NCBI GenBank assembly: GCA_964638715.1
Contig: CAZWZF010000072.1
Coordinates: 1-21,726, forward strand
Origin: JBAXQQ01 sp037131695
GTDB lineage: Bacteria > Armatimonadota > Hebobacteria > CAIYQO01
Direction of reading: 5' to 3'
DNA: 21,726 nucleotides
The translations under genes were made by a program, and so were the position numbers. Shown here piece after piece: positions 14,188-21,705 of this stretch. The notes under the pieces were generated by a model. That model had not been told where the DNA came from, made no database searches, and saw only the letters and a program-made list of their open reading frames with translations. The first letter of the stretch is position 1; each line of letters starts with the position of its first letter.

Positions 14188-15516
14188 TCATTTCTCTTCT
14201 TCATAATAATCTGGATATTCTTTTTTTACACATTCGGGACAGATGCCGTGGCTGAACTTCGCGTGGGTTCTGTCGCGGATATAAACTTCCATTTGTCTCC
14301 AATTGCCTACGTCGTCGCGTATTTTTTTACAACAGGAACAGATGGGTAGTATGCCGCGCAAGGTGCGGATATCGTCAAAGGCGATTCGCAGTTCTTCTTC
14401 GGTTTTCTTGAGATTATTGTTGCTGATGGTCAAATCCTTCAGCAATCTGGCATAACGAACAGCGGCCAGTGTGACAATTAGTAACAGCAGAATGACTGCA
14501 CCTAAAATTTCATAAAGCCATCTTAAATCTGGCGGTGCGGGATAAGGGTCGTAAAGAAAACCTTTTATATTGAAATTTCGCTTTAACATTCCCATATCAG
14601 CATAAACCTCAATGATATTGCGCCAGCGGCCGGGGTTCATGTGGCCGATTTCCACCATTTTTGTTTGCAGCAGCGATTCCATTTGTTTAGCTTCAAATCT
14701 CAGGTCATCAACATCACGATGCTTGCTGTATTGGTGTGAAATTAGTTGTATCAACTCTTCCTGGTGACTCATTGCATATTCCCAGCCTTTAAGGCTGGCT
14801 GCCCGGAATTTTCTTACTACTTCGGGATTTCTTTTAATCATCGAATCCATGGTGAAAAGATTGTCGCTGTAAAAATCAATTCCATCTGCCCGTGGTGAGA
14901 ATAAAAGATAGTCGCGCTTTGCTTTATCTGCAACAAAAGGTTCTGTAGTGACATAAACAGACATAGCATCAACTTTTCCTGACAGCAAATCGTGAACATC
15001 AAATGAATGTGGCAATTGCTTGATATTTGCCAGTGGTATTCCTTCATATTTGAGATATGCATGGAGTTCAGCAGAGTCAGGTTCGAGCATAACTTTGGCA
15101 CCAGCAAGGTCATGAATAGTTTGCAAACCTTCTTTTTTAAGTACCATGAATGCCAGTGGCGAATGTTGGAAAATTGATGCCAGCACTACTACAGGAACAC
15201 CTTTTTCGCGCAATAACAGCAAGTCAGTAGCGCCAATACCAAAATCGGCTTTACCCTGTACAACTTGCTGAACAGGATCAATTCCCGGTGTTGCCGGAAT
15301 TATTTCAACATTTAACCCCGCGTCGCGATAATAGCCTTGCGCTTGTGCCGCGTAATATCCGGCAAATTGAAACTGGTGCCGCCATTTAAGCTGCAGGCGG
15401 ACATTATCAACACCAAAAGCAGAAATAGGGAGCAATATTAACAGAAATATTATCCATATTATCAAAAGATGCAATGTTTGCGTATATTTATGATTATTAA
15501 AAGTTTTCAAACTCAT
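14188..15516 (-). CDS. Membrane-anchored NMT1/SsuA-type binding protein with C-terminal Cys-motif domain
   Basis: The ATG at 15516 gives 442 residues; an upstream in-frame TTG at 15543 runs through the promoter -10. A signal-anchor helix (about 15-35) is followed by an NMT1/THI5-like periplasmic domain (VRLQLKWRHQFQFAGYYAAQAQGYYRDAGLNVE in two parts, and GKADFGIGATDLLLLREKGVPVV), as in ABC substrate-binding proteins for thiamine precursors or sulfonates and in some sensor kinases. A second helix is at about 331-355, then a likely coiled coil, then a small cytoplasmic domain LRGILPICSCCKKIRDDVGNW...SHGICPECVKKEYP with Cys at about 391-394 and 424-427, which may bind metal. No kinase, GGDEF or ABC partner is present. 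The C-terminal domain also ends some response regulators and PAS proteins; its job is unknown to me. A signalling receptor is the best guess. Confidence 0.82.
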   Translation of the reverse strand: MSLKTFNNHKYTQTLHLLIIWIIFLLILLPISAFGVDNVRLQLKWRHQFQFAGYYAAQAQGYYRDAGLNVEIIPATPGIDPVQQVVQGKADFGIGATDLLLLREKGVPVVVLASIFQHSPLAFMVLKKEGLQTIHDLAGAKVMLEPDSAELHAYLKYEGIPLANIKQLPHSFDVHDLLSGKVDAMSVYVTTEPFVADKAKRDYLLFSPRADGIDFYSDNLFTMDSMIKRNPEVVRKFRAASLKGWEYAMSHQEELIQLISHQYSKHRDVDDLRFEAKQMESLLQTKMVEIGHMNPGRWRNIIEVYADMGMLKRNFNIKGFLYDPYPAPPDLRWLYEILGAVILLLLIVTLAAVRYARLLKDLTISNNNLKKTEEELRIAFDDIRTLRGILPICSCCKKIRDDVGNWRQMEVYIRDRTHAKFSHGICPECVKKEYPDYYEEEK

Positions 15517-15522
15517 TACTAC

Positions 15523-15528
15523 ATTATA
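15523..15528 (-). promoter_or_regulatory. -10 element of the NMT1-type gene (likely leaderless)
   Basis: TATAAT on the minus strand ends six bases before the ATG at 15516, so transcription would begin at or next to the start codon. No good -35 and no Shine-Dalgarno are visible. Confidence 0.45.
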
Positions 15529-15616
15529 CCATAATTTACACAAATAAAAACTTGATTTATTTCAATATTAGACAAATGAAAATCTTATTCCACATGAGGA
15601 AGTACGATATTTACAT

Positions 15617-15658
15617 AAAAAATGCCCATCCAGAATAAATTCAGGACGGGCATTTTTT
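15617..15658 (-). terminator. Intrinsic terminator, probably for lysS
   Basis: Arms AAAAAATGCCC (15617-15627) and GGGCATTTTTT (15648-15658) are perfect over 11 bp, with further inner pairs TCC/GGA and GAAT/ATTC. It is 230 bases beyond the lysS stop. The neighbouring NMT1-type gene is transcribed away from it. Confidence 0.75.
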
Positions 15659-15738
15659 ATGATTTTAATTTTTATCATATAAAAACAAAGAAAATCAATA
15701 AATAAAGGGGATTTTTGAAAAAATACATTAAAAAGGCT

Positions 15739-15855
15739 TTGCAAAACCCGATGGGACAGACACCGTCATGGCTTCGCCACTCGGTGTCAGTCCCTGATTT
15801 ACACTCGAAAAAACGTTAAATAACAATCTACAATTTAGAAAAACAGGTTTTGCAA
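15739..15855. repeat. Compound palindromic element downstream of lysS
   Basis: Outer arms TTGCAAAACC (15739-15748) and GGTTTTGCAA (15846-15855) are perfect. Inside is a 13-bp stem with one mismatch, GGGACAGACACCG (15753-15765) and CGGTGTCAGTCCC (15782-15794), whose loop holds a further TGGC-ttc-GCCA hairpin. The right outer arm is within the repeat copy 15841-15867. Confidence 0.65.
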
Positions 15856-15889
15856 TATCCTGTATTAGGTAACTTATATTTCTATTTTT

Positions 15890-17383
15890 TTACTCGGTGT
15901 CTTCTTCAGTGCCTGGTTTTACCGGTTTCATCTGCGGGAACAGAATGACGTCGCGGATACTCGGTGAATCGGTTATCAGCATTATCATGCGGTCGATGCC
16001 GATGCCCAGTCCGCCGGTGGGGGGCATGCCATGTTCCAGTGCCCGGATGTAGTCGTCATCAAAAGGATGTGCTTCATCATTGCCGGCGTCTTTTTCTTTT
16101 AGCTGTTCTTCAAATCTGCCGCGCTGGTCGATAGGGTCGTTCAACTCGCTGAATGCGTTGCCCATCTCGCGACCGCACATGAATATTTCAAATCTTTCTG
16201 TCAGTTCAGGGTCTTCCCGTTTTCGCTTTGCCAGTGGTGAAATAGCGGTGGGGAAGTCGGTGATGAAAGTCGGCTGCATCAGGCGTTTTTCCACGAACTC
16301 TTCAAACAGATTGTTAACCAATGTGCTTAAAGTCGCGCGACTGTCGACGTGAACGCCTTTTTCGCGGCAAACTTCGGCGGCTGATTCAAACTCAAATAGC
16401 TTGCTGGTATCTATTCCGCCATACTCCGCCAGCGAATCAAACAGGGTGATGCGTTTCCATGGGGTGCTAAGGTCGATGACTTCGCCGTTGTAGCTTATTT
16501 GCAGACTGCCGCGGGTTGCCAAGGCGACGGCGGCAAAGATATCTTCAGTCAACCGCATCATATCTTCGTAATTCGCATAGGCTTCGTAAACCTCAATCAT
16601 GGTAAATTCAGGATTGTGCTTAGTGCTCATCCCTTCATTGCGAAAATTGCGGTTGATTTCGTAAACTTTCTCCATGCCGCCGACTATCAGCCTTTTAAGG
16701 TATAACTCGGGGGCGATGCGCAGGTACAGGTCCATATCCAGGGCGTTGTGATGGGTGATGAACGGACGTGCTGCCGCACCGCCGGGAATAGCCTGCATCA
16801 TCGGGGTTTCTACTTCCAGGAATCCGCGGGTGTCCAGCAAGTCGCGGATAACTTTGATTGCCTTGCTGCGAATCATGAACGTTTCGCGCACTTCCGGGTT
16901 AACTATAAGGTCTACATAGCGGCGGCGGTAGCGGGTTTCAACATCTTTCAGTCCATGCCATTTCTCCGGCAATGGACGCAGCGATTTTGACAGCACTTCA
17001 AATTTTGCCACGTGAATGGATATCTCGCCGGTCTTGGTGGTGAACACATAACCTTCGACACCAACGATGTCGCCAACATCAACGAATTTTAGACGGCCAT
17101 ACAACTCTTCACCCAGATCGTCAAAACGGAAAAATCCCTGAATCTTACCGGCACGATCCTGTATATGGATGAAGGAAACCTTTCCCTGACCGCGGCGCGA
17201 CATTATTCGACCGGCAATTTTAACCGTTTTATTCTCTAATTCGGCGTAATTATCTATTATCTCTTGCGATAAATGGGTACGTCGATATTCGGTATATTCA
17301 AACGGGGGAACTCCCGCGTCATTCAAAGCCTGCAATTTCTCCAAGCGCTGGTCGTATAATTCGCGAGAAATATCATCTGTCAT
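15890..17383 (-). CDS. lysS: Lysyl-tRNA synthetase, class II
   Basis: The enzyme charges tRNA-Lys with lysine in the cytoplasm. The 497-residue length is normal for bacterial LysS. It has the N-terminal OB-fold anticodon-binding domain (VKIAGRIMSRRGQGKVSFIHIQD, about residues 55-75), motif 1 region around FLEVETPMMQAIPGGAAARPF, motif 2 FRNEGMSTKHNPEFTMIE, and motif 3 GLGIGIDRMIML near the C-terminus. The ATG at 17383 is chosen because GGGAGG (17393-17398) is well spaced before it; an in-frame TTG at 17389 would be too close. It appears monocistronic. No T-box or other leader structure is seen upstream, only a palindrome GGTTATAACC and repeat DNA. Confidence 0.97.
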   Translation of the reverse strand: MTDDISRELYDQRLEKLQALNDAGVPPFEYTEYRRTHLSQEIIDNYAELENKTVKIAGRIMSRRGQGKVSFIHIQDRAGKIQGFFRFDDLGEELYGRLKFVDVGDIVGVEGYVFTTKTGEISIHVAKFEVLSKSLRPLPEKWHGLKDVETRYRRRYVDLIVNPEVRETFMIRSKAIKVIRDLLDTRGFLEVETPMMQAIPGGAAARPFITHHNALDMDLYLRIAPELYLKRLIVGGMEKVYEINRNFRNEGMSTKHNPEFTMIEVYEAYANYEDMMRLTEDIFAAVALATRGSLQISYNGEVIDLSTPWKRITLFDSLAEYGGIDTSKLFEFESAAEVCREKGVHVDSRATLSTLVNNLFEEFVEKRLMQPTFITDFPTAISPLAKRKREDPELTERFEIFMCGREMGNAFSELNDPIDQRGRFEEQLKEKDAGNDEAHPFDDDYIRALEHGMPPTGGLGIGIDRMIMLITDSPSIRDVILFPQMKPVKPGTEEDTE

Positions 17384-17466
17384 CGTCAAAAACCTCCCAA
17401 GGTTATAACCATATAGTGCGCCTATAGCTTACCATTTTTGGTAGATTTAAGAAATAACCTTTTTTT

Positions 17467-17501
17467 AGTTGACAGTGGATAGTTGACAGTTGACAGTGAG
17501 A
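17467..17501. repeat. Degenerate heptanucleotide repeat
   Basis: Five units in 7-bp register: AGTTGAC, AGTGGAT, AGTTGAC, AGTTGAC, AGTGAGA. It is followed by GAGGAATGAGA occurring twice. The tract lies between divergent lysS and the glycosidase-like gene. Confidence 0.7.
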
Positions 17502-17545
17502 GGAATGAGAGATATGTGAGGAATGAGAATGTTGATTCATAATTA

Positions 17546-17587
17546 TTAACTGTAAACTGTAAACTGTAAACTGTAAACTGTAAACTG
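17546..17587. repeat. Perfect heptanucleotide array (TAAACTG)
   Basis: TTAACTG once and then TAAACTG five times in perfect tandem, ending three bases before the -35 of the next gene. Confidence 0.9.
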
Positions 17588-17590
17588 CTA

Positions 17591-17619
17591 TTGACAACTA
17601 TACGTGTAATATCCATAAT
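17591..17619 (+). promoter_or_regulatory. Sigma70-type promoter of the glycosidase-like gene
   Basis: TTGACA (17591-17596), 17 bases, CATAAT (17614-17619). Just downstream, where a repressor would block the start, is AAACGTTT (17622-17629) in an AATTAAAA...TTTAATT context. Its central CG resembles LacI-family operators, but the outer symmetry is shifted by one base. Confidence 0.65.
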
Positions 17620-17660
17620 TAAAACGTTTAATTAACGCGTATTTGTGGAGAATTATCGTT

Positions 17661-20138
17661 ATGAAGATTTTAAGTGGCTCGCTTGAGAGTTCTATTCTGT
17701 CGCCATTGGGTCATGGGACAATAGTTGTTGAGAATGCACAAGCAGTTCGCGTACAAATATCTGATGCTTTGCGGCGAGTTTATGTTGATTGCGCGATTCC
17801 TGTTGATGGTAAAGTCGCTTTTACCGCGCGCGGCACCGCCTGCAATCATTTTGTGACTGCTTTTAATATTGATGGTATAGAAGTAGAATCAGCGACATTT
17901 GTCCTGCAGGCGAAAACCCGGATGAGTTGCGATAATGGCAAATATGCTGAATTAGCGCATCGCATTGAAATGCTGTTGCAGCAAGATGAATGTTTATGGC
18001 ATCCTATCATCAATAACCAGCAATATTTTATGCTGGTATGTTGGGGACGCGACCATGTGCATACCTTGAAAGCGCAGAAATATTTTCAGACTGATGTTAA
18101 ATCCGGCATGGAATACTGGCTGGAAACCCAGGAAGAAAACGGCATGCTGTGGGATACTATTTACAGAAACCAGGAAGAAGTTCCCACCTGGTTTGGCGAG
18201 GCACTGGGAGATGGATATTACCGTTATGATGATGGTATGAAATATATCGTTCGCCGCATCCCGGTAGAGGCTGATTGCGAATTTTTATATACCGAAGGCG
18301 TCTGGTATACTTGGAAAGCTACCGGCGATGATGGATGGATGGCGAAACAGTTGCCGGTGCTGGAACGGGCATTGAAATACAATAATTCCGACCCGACCCG
18401 CTGGAGCGAAAAGTTTGGATTGGTGCGCCGTTCCATGTGCATGGATTCCTGGGATTTCGTTAATCCGCTTTTCTGCAACGGCGATCATCGCTGCATCAAT
18501 CCCGGCGACCCGCAATTCCTTTTCCATTCCGACAACTCCGGGTTATACTCGTCCTATTGGCGCATGGCCGAGATGCATGATGCGCTGGGAAATGCCAAAC
18601 GCGCCGACGAATTGCGCTCCGAAGGCGAAGAGTTGCGCCAGCGTGCCAATGATAAACTATTTTTTGAAACCAATTACGGCCACATGATACCGGAAGAACT
18701 GCCGGAAGAGGAATTTTATGCGAAGGTTGGCGATGAACGCAAACGCATGAGCCTTTCCACCGGTTATACCATCAACCGAAAATTGCCAACCCACGATATG
18801 GCGGTGGCAATTATCAATGAATACCAGAAACGCGGCAAGGAGAAGATTAACGAAAGCTTTGCCGAATGGTGGACTATGGACCCGCCGTACCAGGATGATC
18901 AATGGCCAGTAGAAGGCACTGGCGGCAGTACTTATGGCGAGTATATGAACGGGGCAATTTGCACCATTATCGCCGGAGAAATTGCCCGGGCAGCCTTTGA
19001 ACATGGCTGCGAGGAATACGGCACGGATATTTTGGATCGGGTGTGGGAATTATCTGAACGCGACGGCGGTGAATTGTACCAGGCTTACAAGCGGTTGCCG
19101 GAAAACCCGGTATTCCCGGTAGCGAATTTCCAGTCCATTGATATCAGCAAACATCTCAACCGCGGTCTGGAAAACGGCGCACATCCAAACGTAATAGCCT
19201 GGACTAATGAAGGTGATAACGACCTGCGCAACCTGCCGGTAGGCAAGCAGAAATTCGGCGCCATCGAATTTAATGTCACCGATCCGAAAATGAATGACGG
19301 AAAAAGCATCCTGTATATGCAGGATAATTCAACCGAATTGCCCGCCGGTGTGATAATTGACGTGCCAAACCTTACCGGCAAGAGCCTTTATTTCCTGCAG
19401 ACACTGCCCAAGCCGTCATCGCCGCATAGCGTAATGGCGATATATGATGTCGTTTATGCCGACAATACCACCGAAAGAATTTATGTACGAATGGGCGATG
19501 AAGTCGGTCATTGGTGGGGGCCATCCGGCAAAAATAGAAAAGACAATACCCGAATAGCATGGCGCGGCCCGAACCCGACCTGGAAAGATGTTGGCATTTA
19601 CATGAATGGTTGGAACAACCCGCACCCGGAAAAACCGATAACCGCCATTCAGATGGTGACTGTCCCCGGCAAGGCAATAATCCTGGCAGCAATCAGCGTC
19701 AGCGACCGACCGGTAGAGTTTGAAACCAAAATTCGCAGCCACGGCCTGCCCGACAGTTGGGCACAGGCGGCGGTATATTACGCCATCGCCGAAGGCTTGG
19801 CAGGCATCGAAGACACCGGCAAAGCCTTTGACCAGGTAAAGATATCCCCACGCTGGTCTGCCAGTATCGCCAACGAGGCAGATATCACCCTGCACTACCC
19901 GGCATCCGGCGGTTACTGCAGCTATAAATACAACAACACCGGCGACGAGATAATTCTCGATGTAACCGGCAGCTTCAAAACCGCCCAAATCCACTGCCTG
20001 CTCCCCGCCGACTTCACCTCCAACCAGGTCAAAGTCGATGGCAAGAAGATAGATTTTAAAGTAACCCAAATAGAACAATCCAATTATGTTGATTTTACTC
20101 TGAATGGCATTCCGGGTGGTGAGATAGTAATAATGTAA
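17661..20138 (+). CDS. Six-hairpin glycosidase-like protein (putative carbohydrate-active enzyme)
   Basis: The ATG at 17661, after GGAG (17647-17650), gives 825 residues without a signal peptide, so the protein is probably cytoplasmic. An N-terminal beta part is followed by a helical region with the feel of an (alpha/alpha)6 barrel: HTLKAQKYFQTDVKSGMEYW, VEADCEFLYTEGVWYTWKATGDDGW, LYSSYWRMAEMHDALGN, STYGEYMNGAICTIIAGEIA. At about 530-690 is an inserted beta domain (KSLYFLQTL, MAIYDVVYADNTTERIYVRMGDEVGHWW) like domains attached to many hydrolases of this type, then HGLPDSWAQAAVYYAIAEGLAGI and a final beta-sandwich. I cannot assign a GH family or identify the catalytic acids. Together with the next gene it suggests intracellular breakdown of an oligosaccharide or glycoside. 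Confidence 0.7.
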   Translation: MKILSGSLESSILSPLGHGTIVVENAQAVRVQISDALRRVYVDCAIPVDGKVAFTARGTACNHFVTAFNIDGIEVESATFVLQAKTRMSCDNGKYAELAHRIEMLLQQDECLWHPIINNQQYFMLVCWGRDHVHTLKAQKYFQTDVKSGMEYWLETQEENGMLWDTIYRNQEEVPTWFGEALGDGYYRYDDGMKYIVRRIPVEADCEFLYTEGVWYTWKATGDDGWMAKQLPVLERALKYNNSDPTRWSEKFGLVRRSMCMDSWDFVNPLFCNGDHRCINPGDPQFLFHSDNSGLYSSYWRMAEMHDALGNAKRADELRSEGEELRQRANDKLFFETNYGHMIPEELPEEEFYAKVGDERKRMSLSTGYTINRKLPTHDMAVAIINEYQKRGKEKINESFAEWWTMDPPYQDDQWPVEGTGGSTYGEYMNGAICTIIAGEIARAAFEHGCEEYGTDILDRVWELSERDGGELYQAYKRLPENPVFPVANFQSIDISKHLNRGLENGAHPNVIAWTNEGDNDLRNLPVGKQKFGAIEFNVTDPKMNDGKSILYMQDNSTELPAGVIIDVPNLTGKSLYFLQTLPKPSSPHSVMAIYDVVYADNTTERIYVRMGDEVGHWWGPSGKNRKDNTRIAWRGPNPTWKDVGIYMNGWNNPHPEKPITAIQMVTVPGKAIILAAISVSDRPVEFETKIRSHGLPDSWAQAAVYYAIAEGLAGIEDTGKAFDQVKISPRWSASIANEADITLHYPASGGYCSYKYNNTGDEIILDVTGSFKTAQIHCLLPADFTSNQVKVDGKKIDFKVTQIEQSNYVDFTLNGIPGGEIVIM

Positions 20139-20169
20139 AGGTTTTCAATAGAAAATACACCTAAAAAAT

Positions 20170-20301
20170 TCAGTCACAGTTTGGAACTGGGCGGGAGCCC
20201 GGCTATCCCTGTATAAATAGGAATAATTGGCAGTTATTATCATGATGAGAGAGTTACTGCCAAATCAGCCGGGCTCTCGCCCAGTTCCACACAGTGACTG
20301 A
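20170..20301. repeat. 132-bp nested inverted-repeat element
   Basis: Outer arms of 35 bp (20170-20204 and 20267-20301) match with three mismatches. They contain GGAACTGGGCGGGAGCCCGG and its partner. The centre has a second inverted pair, TTGGCAGT and ACTGCCAA. The arms are far more GC-rich than the flanks. It starts 31 bases after the glycosidase-like stop and is probably a non-autonomous mobile or REP-type element; no T-run makes it a clear terminator. Confidence 0.75.
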
Positions 20302-20303
20302 TA

Positions 20304-20334
20304 TTTCAAGTTATTTTGTTATTTAAACTTGAAA
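20304..20334. promoter_or_regulatory. Inverted repeat upstream of the Gfo/Idh/MocA gene
   Basis: TTTCAAGTT (20304-20312) and AACTTGAAA (20326-20334), 13 bases apart. The right arm contains TTGAAA (20329-20334), which with TGGAAT 17 bases later makes a weak promoter candidate. It may be an operator. Confidence 0.3.
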
Positions 20335-20405
20335 ATTTATTGTTTTTCTTCTGGAATTTTCACCCAAATTCAGGTAATCTTTACAGCAATAGGGAGCCAA
20401 ATAAT

Positions 20406-21587
20406 ATGTCAACTAACAATGTTCGTTTAGGTATTGTCGGCGTTGGCGGTATGGGCACTGCTCATACACATTATCTGGTGGATATGCCGGGTGTTGAGCT
20501 TGTTGCCGTTTGTGATATTGATAAAGAGCGTGCGGATAGTGCCGCGGAACGCTGCAAATGTGCCGCTTATTATGACCATTTGGATATGTTTGCGAAGGCG
20601 AATCTGGATGCGGTGATGATTGCCACCCCGCATTACGACCATACTACGGTTTCTGTTAACGCATTCAAGCATGGTTTGCATGTATTGAGCGAGAAACCGC
20701 TGGCGGTTCACGTTAACGACGCGCAGAAATCTATTGACGCTTATGAAGCCACGAAAGCGAAGAATCCGAATATTGTATTCGCCATCATGTTTCAATTGCG
20801 TACCGAGGGGATTTACCGCAAAGTAAAAGAACTGATCGACGACGGCGAGTTGGGTCGGCTGACCCGCATGACCTGGATAAATACCGCGTGGTTCCGCTCG
20901 CAGGCTTATTATGACAGCGGCGGATGGCGCGCCAGTTGGGCAGGCGAAGGCGGTGGAATATTGACAAACCAATGCCCGCATAACCTTGATCTGTATCAAT
21001 GGCTGTTCGGCTCACCGGCAAAAATAACCGGCCGCGCTTCCCTGGGCAAATACCACAATATCGAGGTAGAGGACGAAGTATCCGCCATTTTTGAACACGA
21101 AAACGGCATGGTCGGACACTTTATCGTCACCACCGCGGAATGTCCCGGCACCAACCGCATGGAAATAATCGGCGAAAACGGCAAGTTAGTGGTGGAAAAC
21201 GGCAAACTGGTATTCTATCGCAACCGACAGTCAATGCTGAAATTTTGTAATGAAACCAAAACCAGTTTTGACATCGTGGAGAACTGGTACACCGAAATTC
21301 CCGTCCCCAATGTGAAAGACGGCCACGCCGTAGTAACGCAAAGATTCATCAACGCCATTCGCAATGAAACGCCAAACGACCTGTTTGCCCATGGCACCGA
21401 AGGCATCAAATCAGTCACCCTGGCAAATGGAATAATGCTCTCATCATTCCAGGGGAAAACCATTGACGTCCCCATCGATGCCGACACCTTTGAAGTGAAA
21501 CTGAAAGAACTGATCGCCACCTCGACATATATAAAACCCGGCGAGGAAAAGAAAGAAATCCAGGATTTCAAAGCATCGTGGAAATAA
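20406..21587 (+). CDS. Gfo/Idh/MocA family NAD(P)-dependent oxidoreductase
   Basis: The ATG at 20406, nine bases after AGGGAG, gives 393 residues. The N-terminal Rossmann fold has VRLGIVGVGGMGTAH and an acidic residue after the second strand (VAVCDIDKERAD), favouring NAD. ATPHYDHTTVSVNAFKHGLHVLSEKPLAV contains the EKP motif with the catalytic Lys. The C-terminal half has GGGILTNQCPHNLDLYQWLFG, the conserved G..T....H..D region with the presumed catalytic His and Asp. Such enzymes oxidise or reduce hydroxyls of sugars, inositols or related compounds. The fully cytoplasmic glycosidase-like gene 267 bases upstream is read in the same direction, so a joint sugar pathway is plausible, though the gap has its own palindromes. 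Substrate unknown. Confidence 0.93.
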   Translation: MSTNNVRLGIVGVGGMGTAHTHYLVDMPGVELVAVCDIDKERADSAAERCKCAAYYDHLDMFAKANLDAVMIATPHYDHTTVSVNAFKHGLHVLSEKPLAVHVNDAQKSIDAYEATKAKNPNIVFAIMFQLRTEGIYRKVKELIDDGELGRLTRMTWINTAWFRSQAYYDSGGWRASWAGEGGGILTNQCPHNLDLYQWLFGSPAKITGRASLGKYHNIEVEDEVSAIFEHENGMVGHFIVTTAECPGTNRMEIIGENGKLVVENGKLVFYRNRQSMLKFCNETKTSFDIVENWYTEIPVPNVKDGHAVVTQRFINAIRNETPNDLFAHGTEGIKSVTLANGIMLSSFQGKTIDVPIDADTFEVKLKELIATSTYIKPGEEKKEIQDFKASWK

Positions 21588-21591
21588 ATGG

Positions 21592-21619
21592 AATTGACAA
21601 TTGACGATTGACAATGGAC
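21592..21619 (+). repeat. Heptanucleotide repeat after the Gfo/Idh/MocA gene
   Basis: Four units in 7-bp register: AATTGAC, AATTGAC, GATTGAC, AATGGAC, beginning four bases after the stop codon. Confidence 0.75.
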
Positions 21620-21629
21620 AATTAAAGGT

Positions 21630-21660
21630 GGGTGATTTCTGGCGAAATCACCCATTTTGT
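21630..21660 (+). terminator. Intrinsic terminator of the Gfo/Idh/MocA gene
   Basis: A perfect 10-bp stem GGGTGATTTC/GAAATCACCC with TGGC loop, followed by ATTTTGTTT. Confidence 0.8.
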
Positions 21661-21676
21661 TTAAAATCAGAAAAAC

Positions 21677-21705
21677 TTGACTACCACATTCCAGACTGGT
21701 ACAAT
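21677..21705 (+). promoter_or_regulatory. Strong sigma70-type promoter for a gene beyond the window
   Basis: TTGACT (21677-21682), 17 bases, TACAAT (21700-21705): five of six matches in each box. Transcription would begin near 21712; no start codon is visible before the window ends. Confidence 0.65.

Larger units (their letters stand above)
15517..15889. other. Intergenic region between the NMT1-type gene and lysS
   Basis: About 370 bases without a gene. It contains the -10 of the NMT1-type gene (15523-15528), a strong terminator (15617-15658) and a compound palindromic element (15739-15855) followed by a copy of the repeat also seen at 633-659. Confidence 0.7.

Noticed and set aside
17546..17587. 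Possible CRISPR array
   Set aside because: Units are 7 bp in direct tandem without spacers, and no cas genes are present.
19416..20078. 220-codon minus-strand frame opposite the glycosidase-like gene
   Set aside because: Composition of a shadow frame, no start signal, overlaps a well-supported gene.
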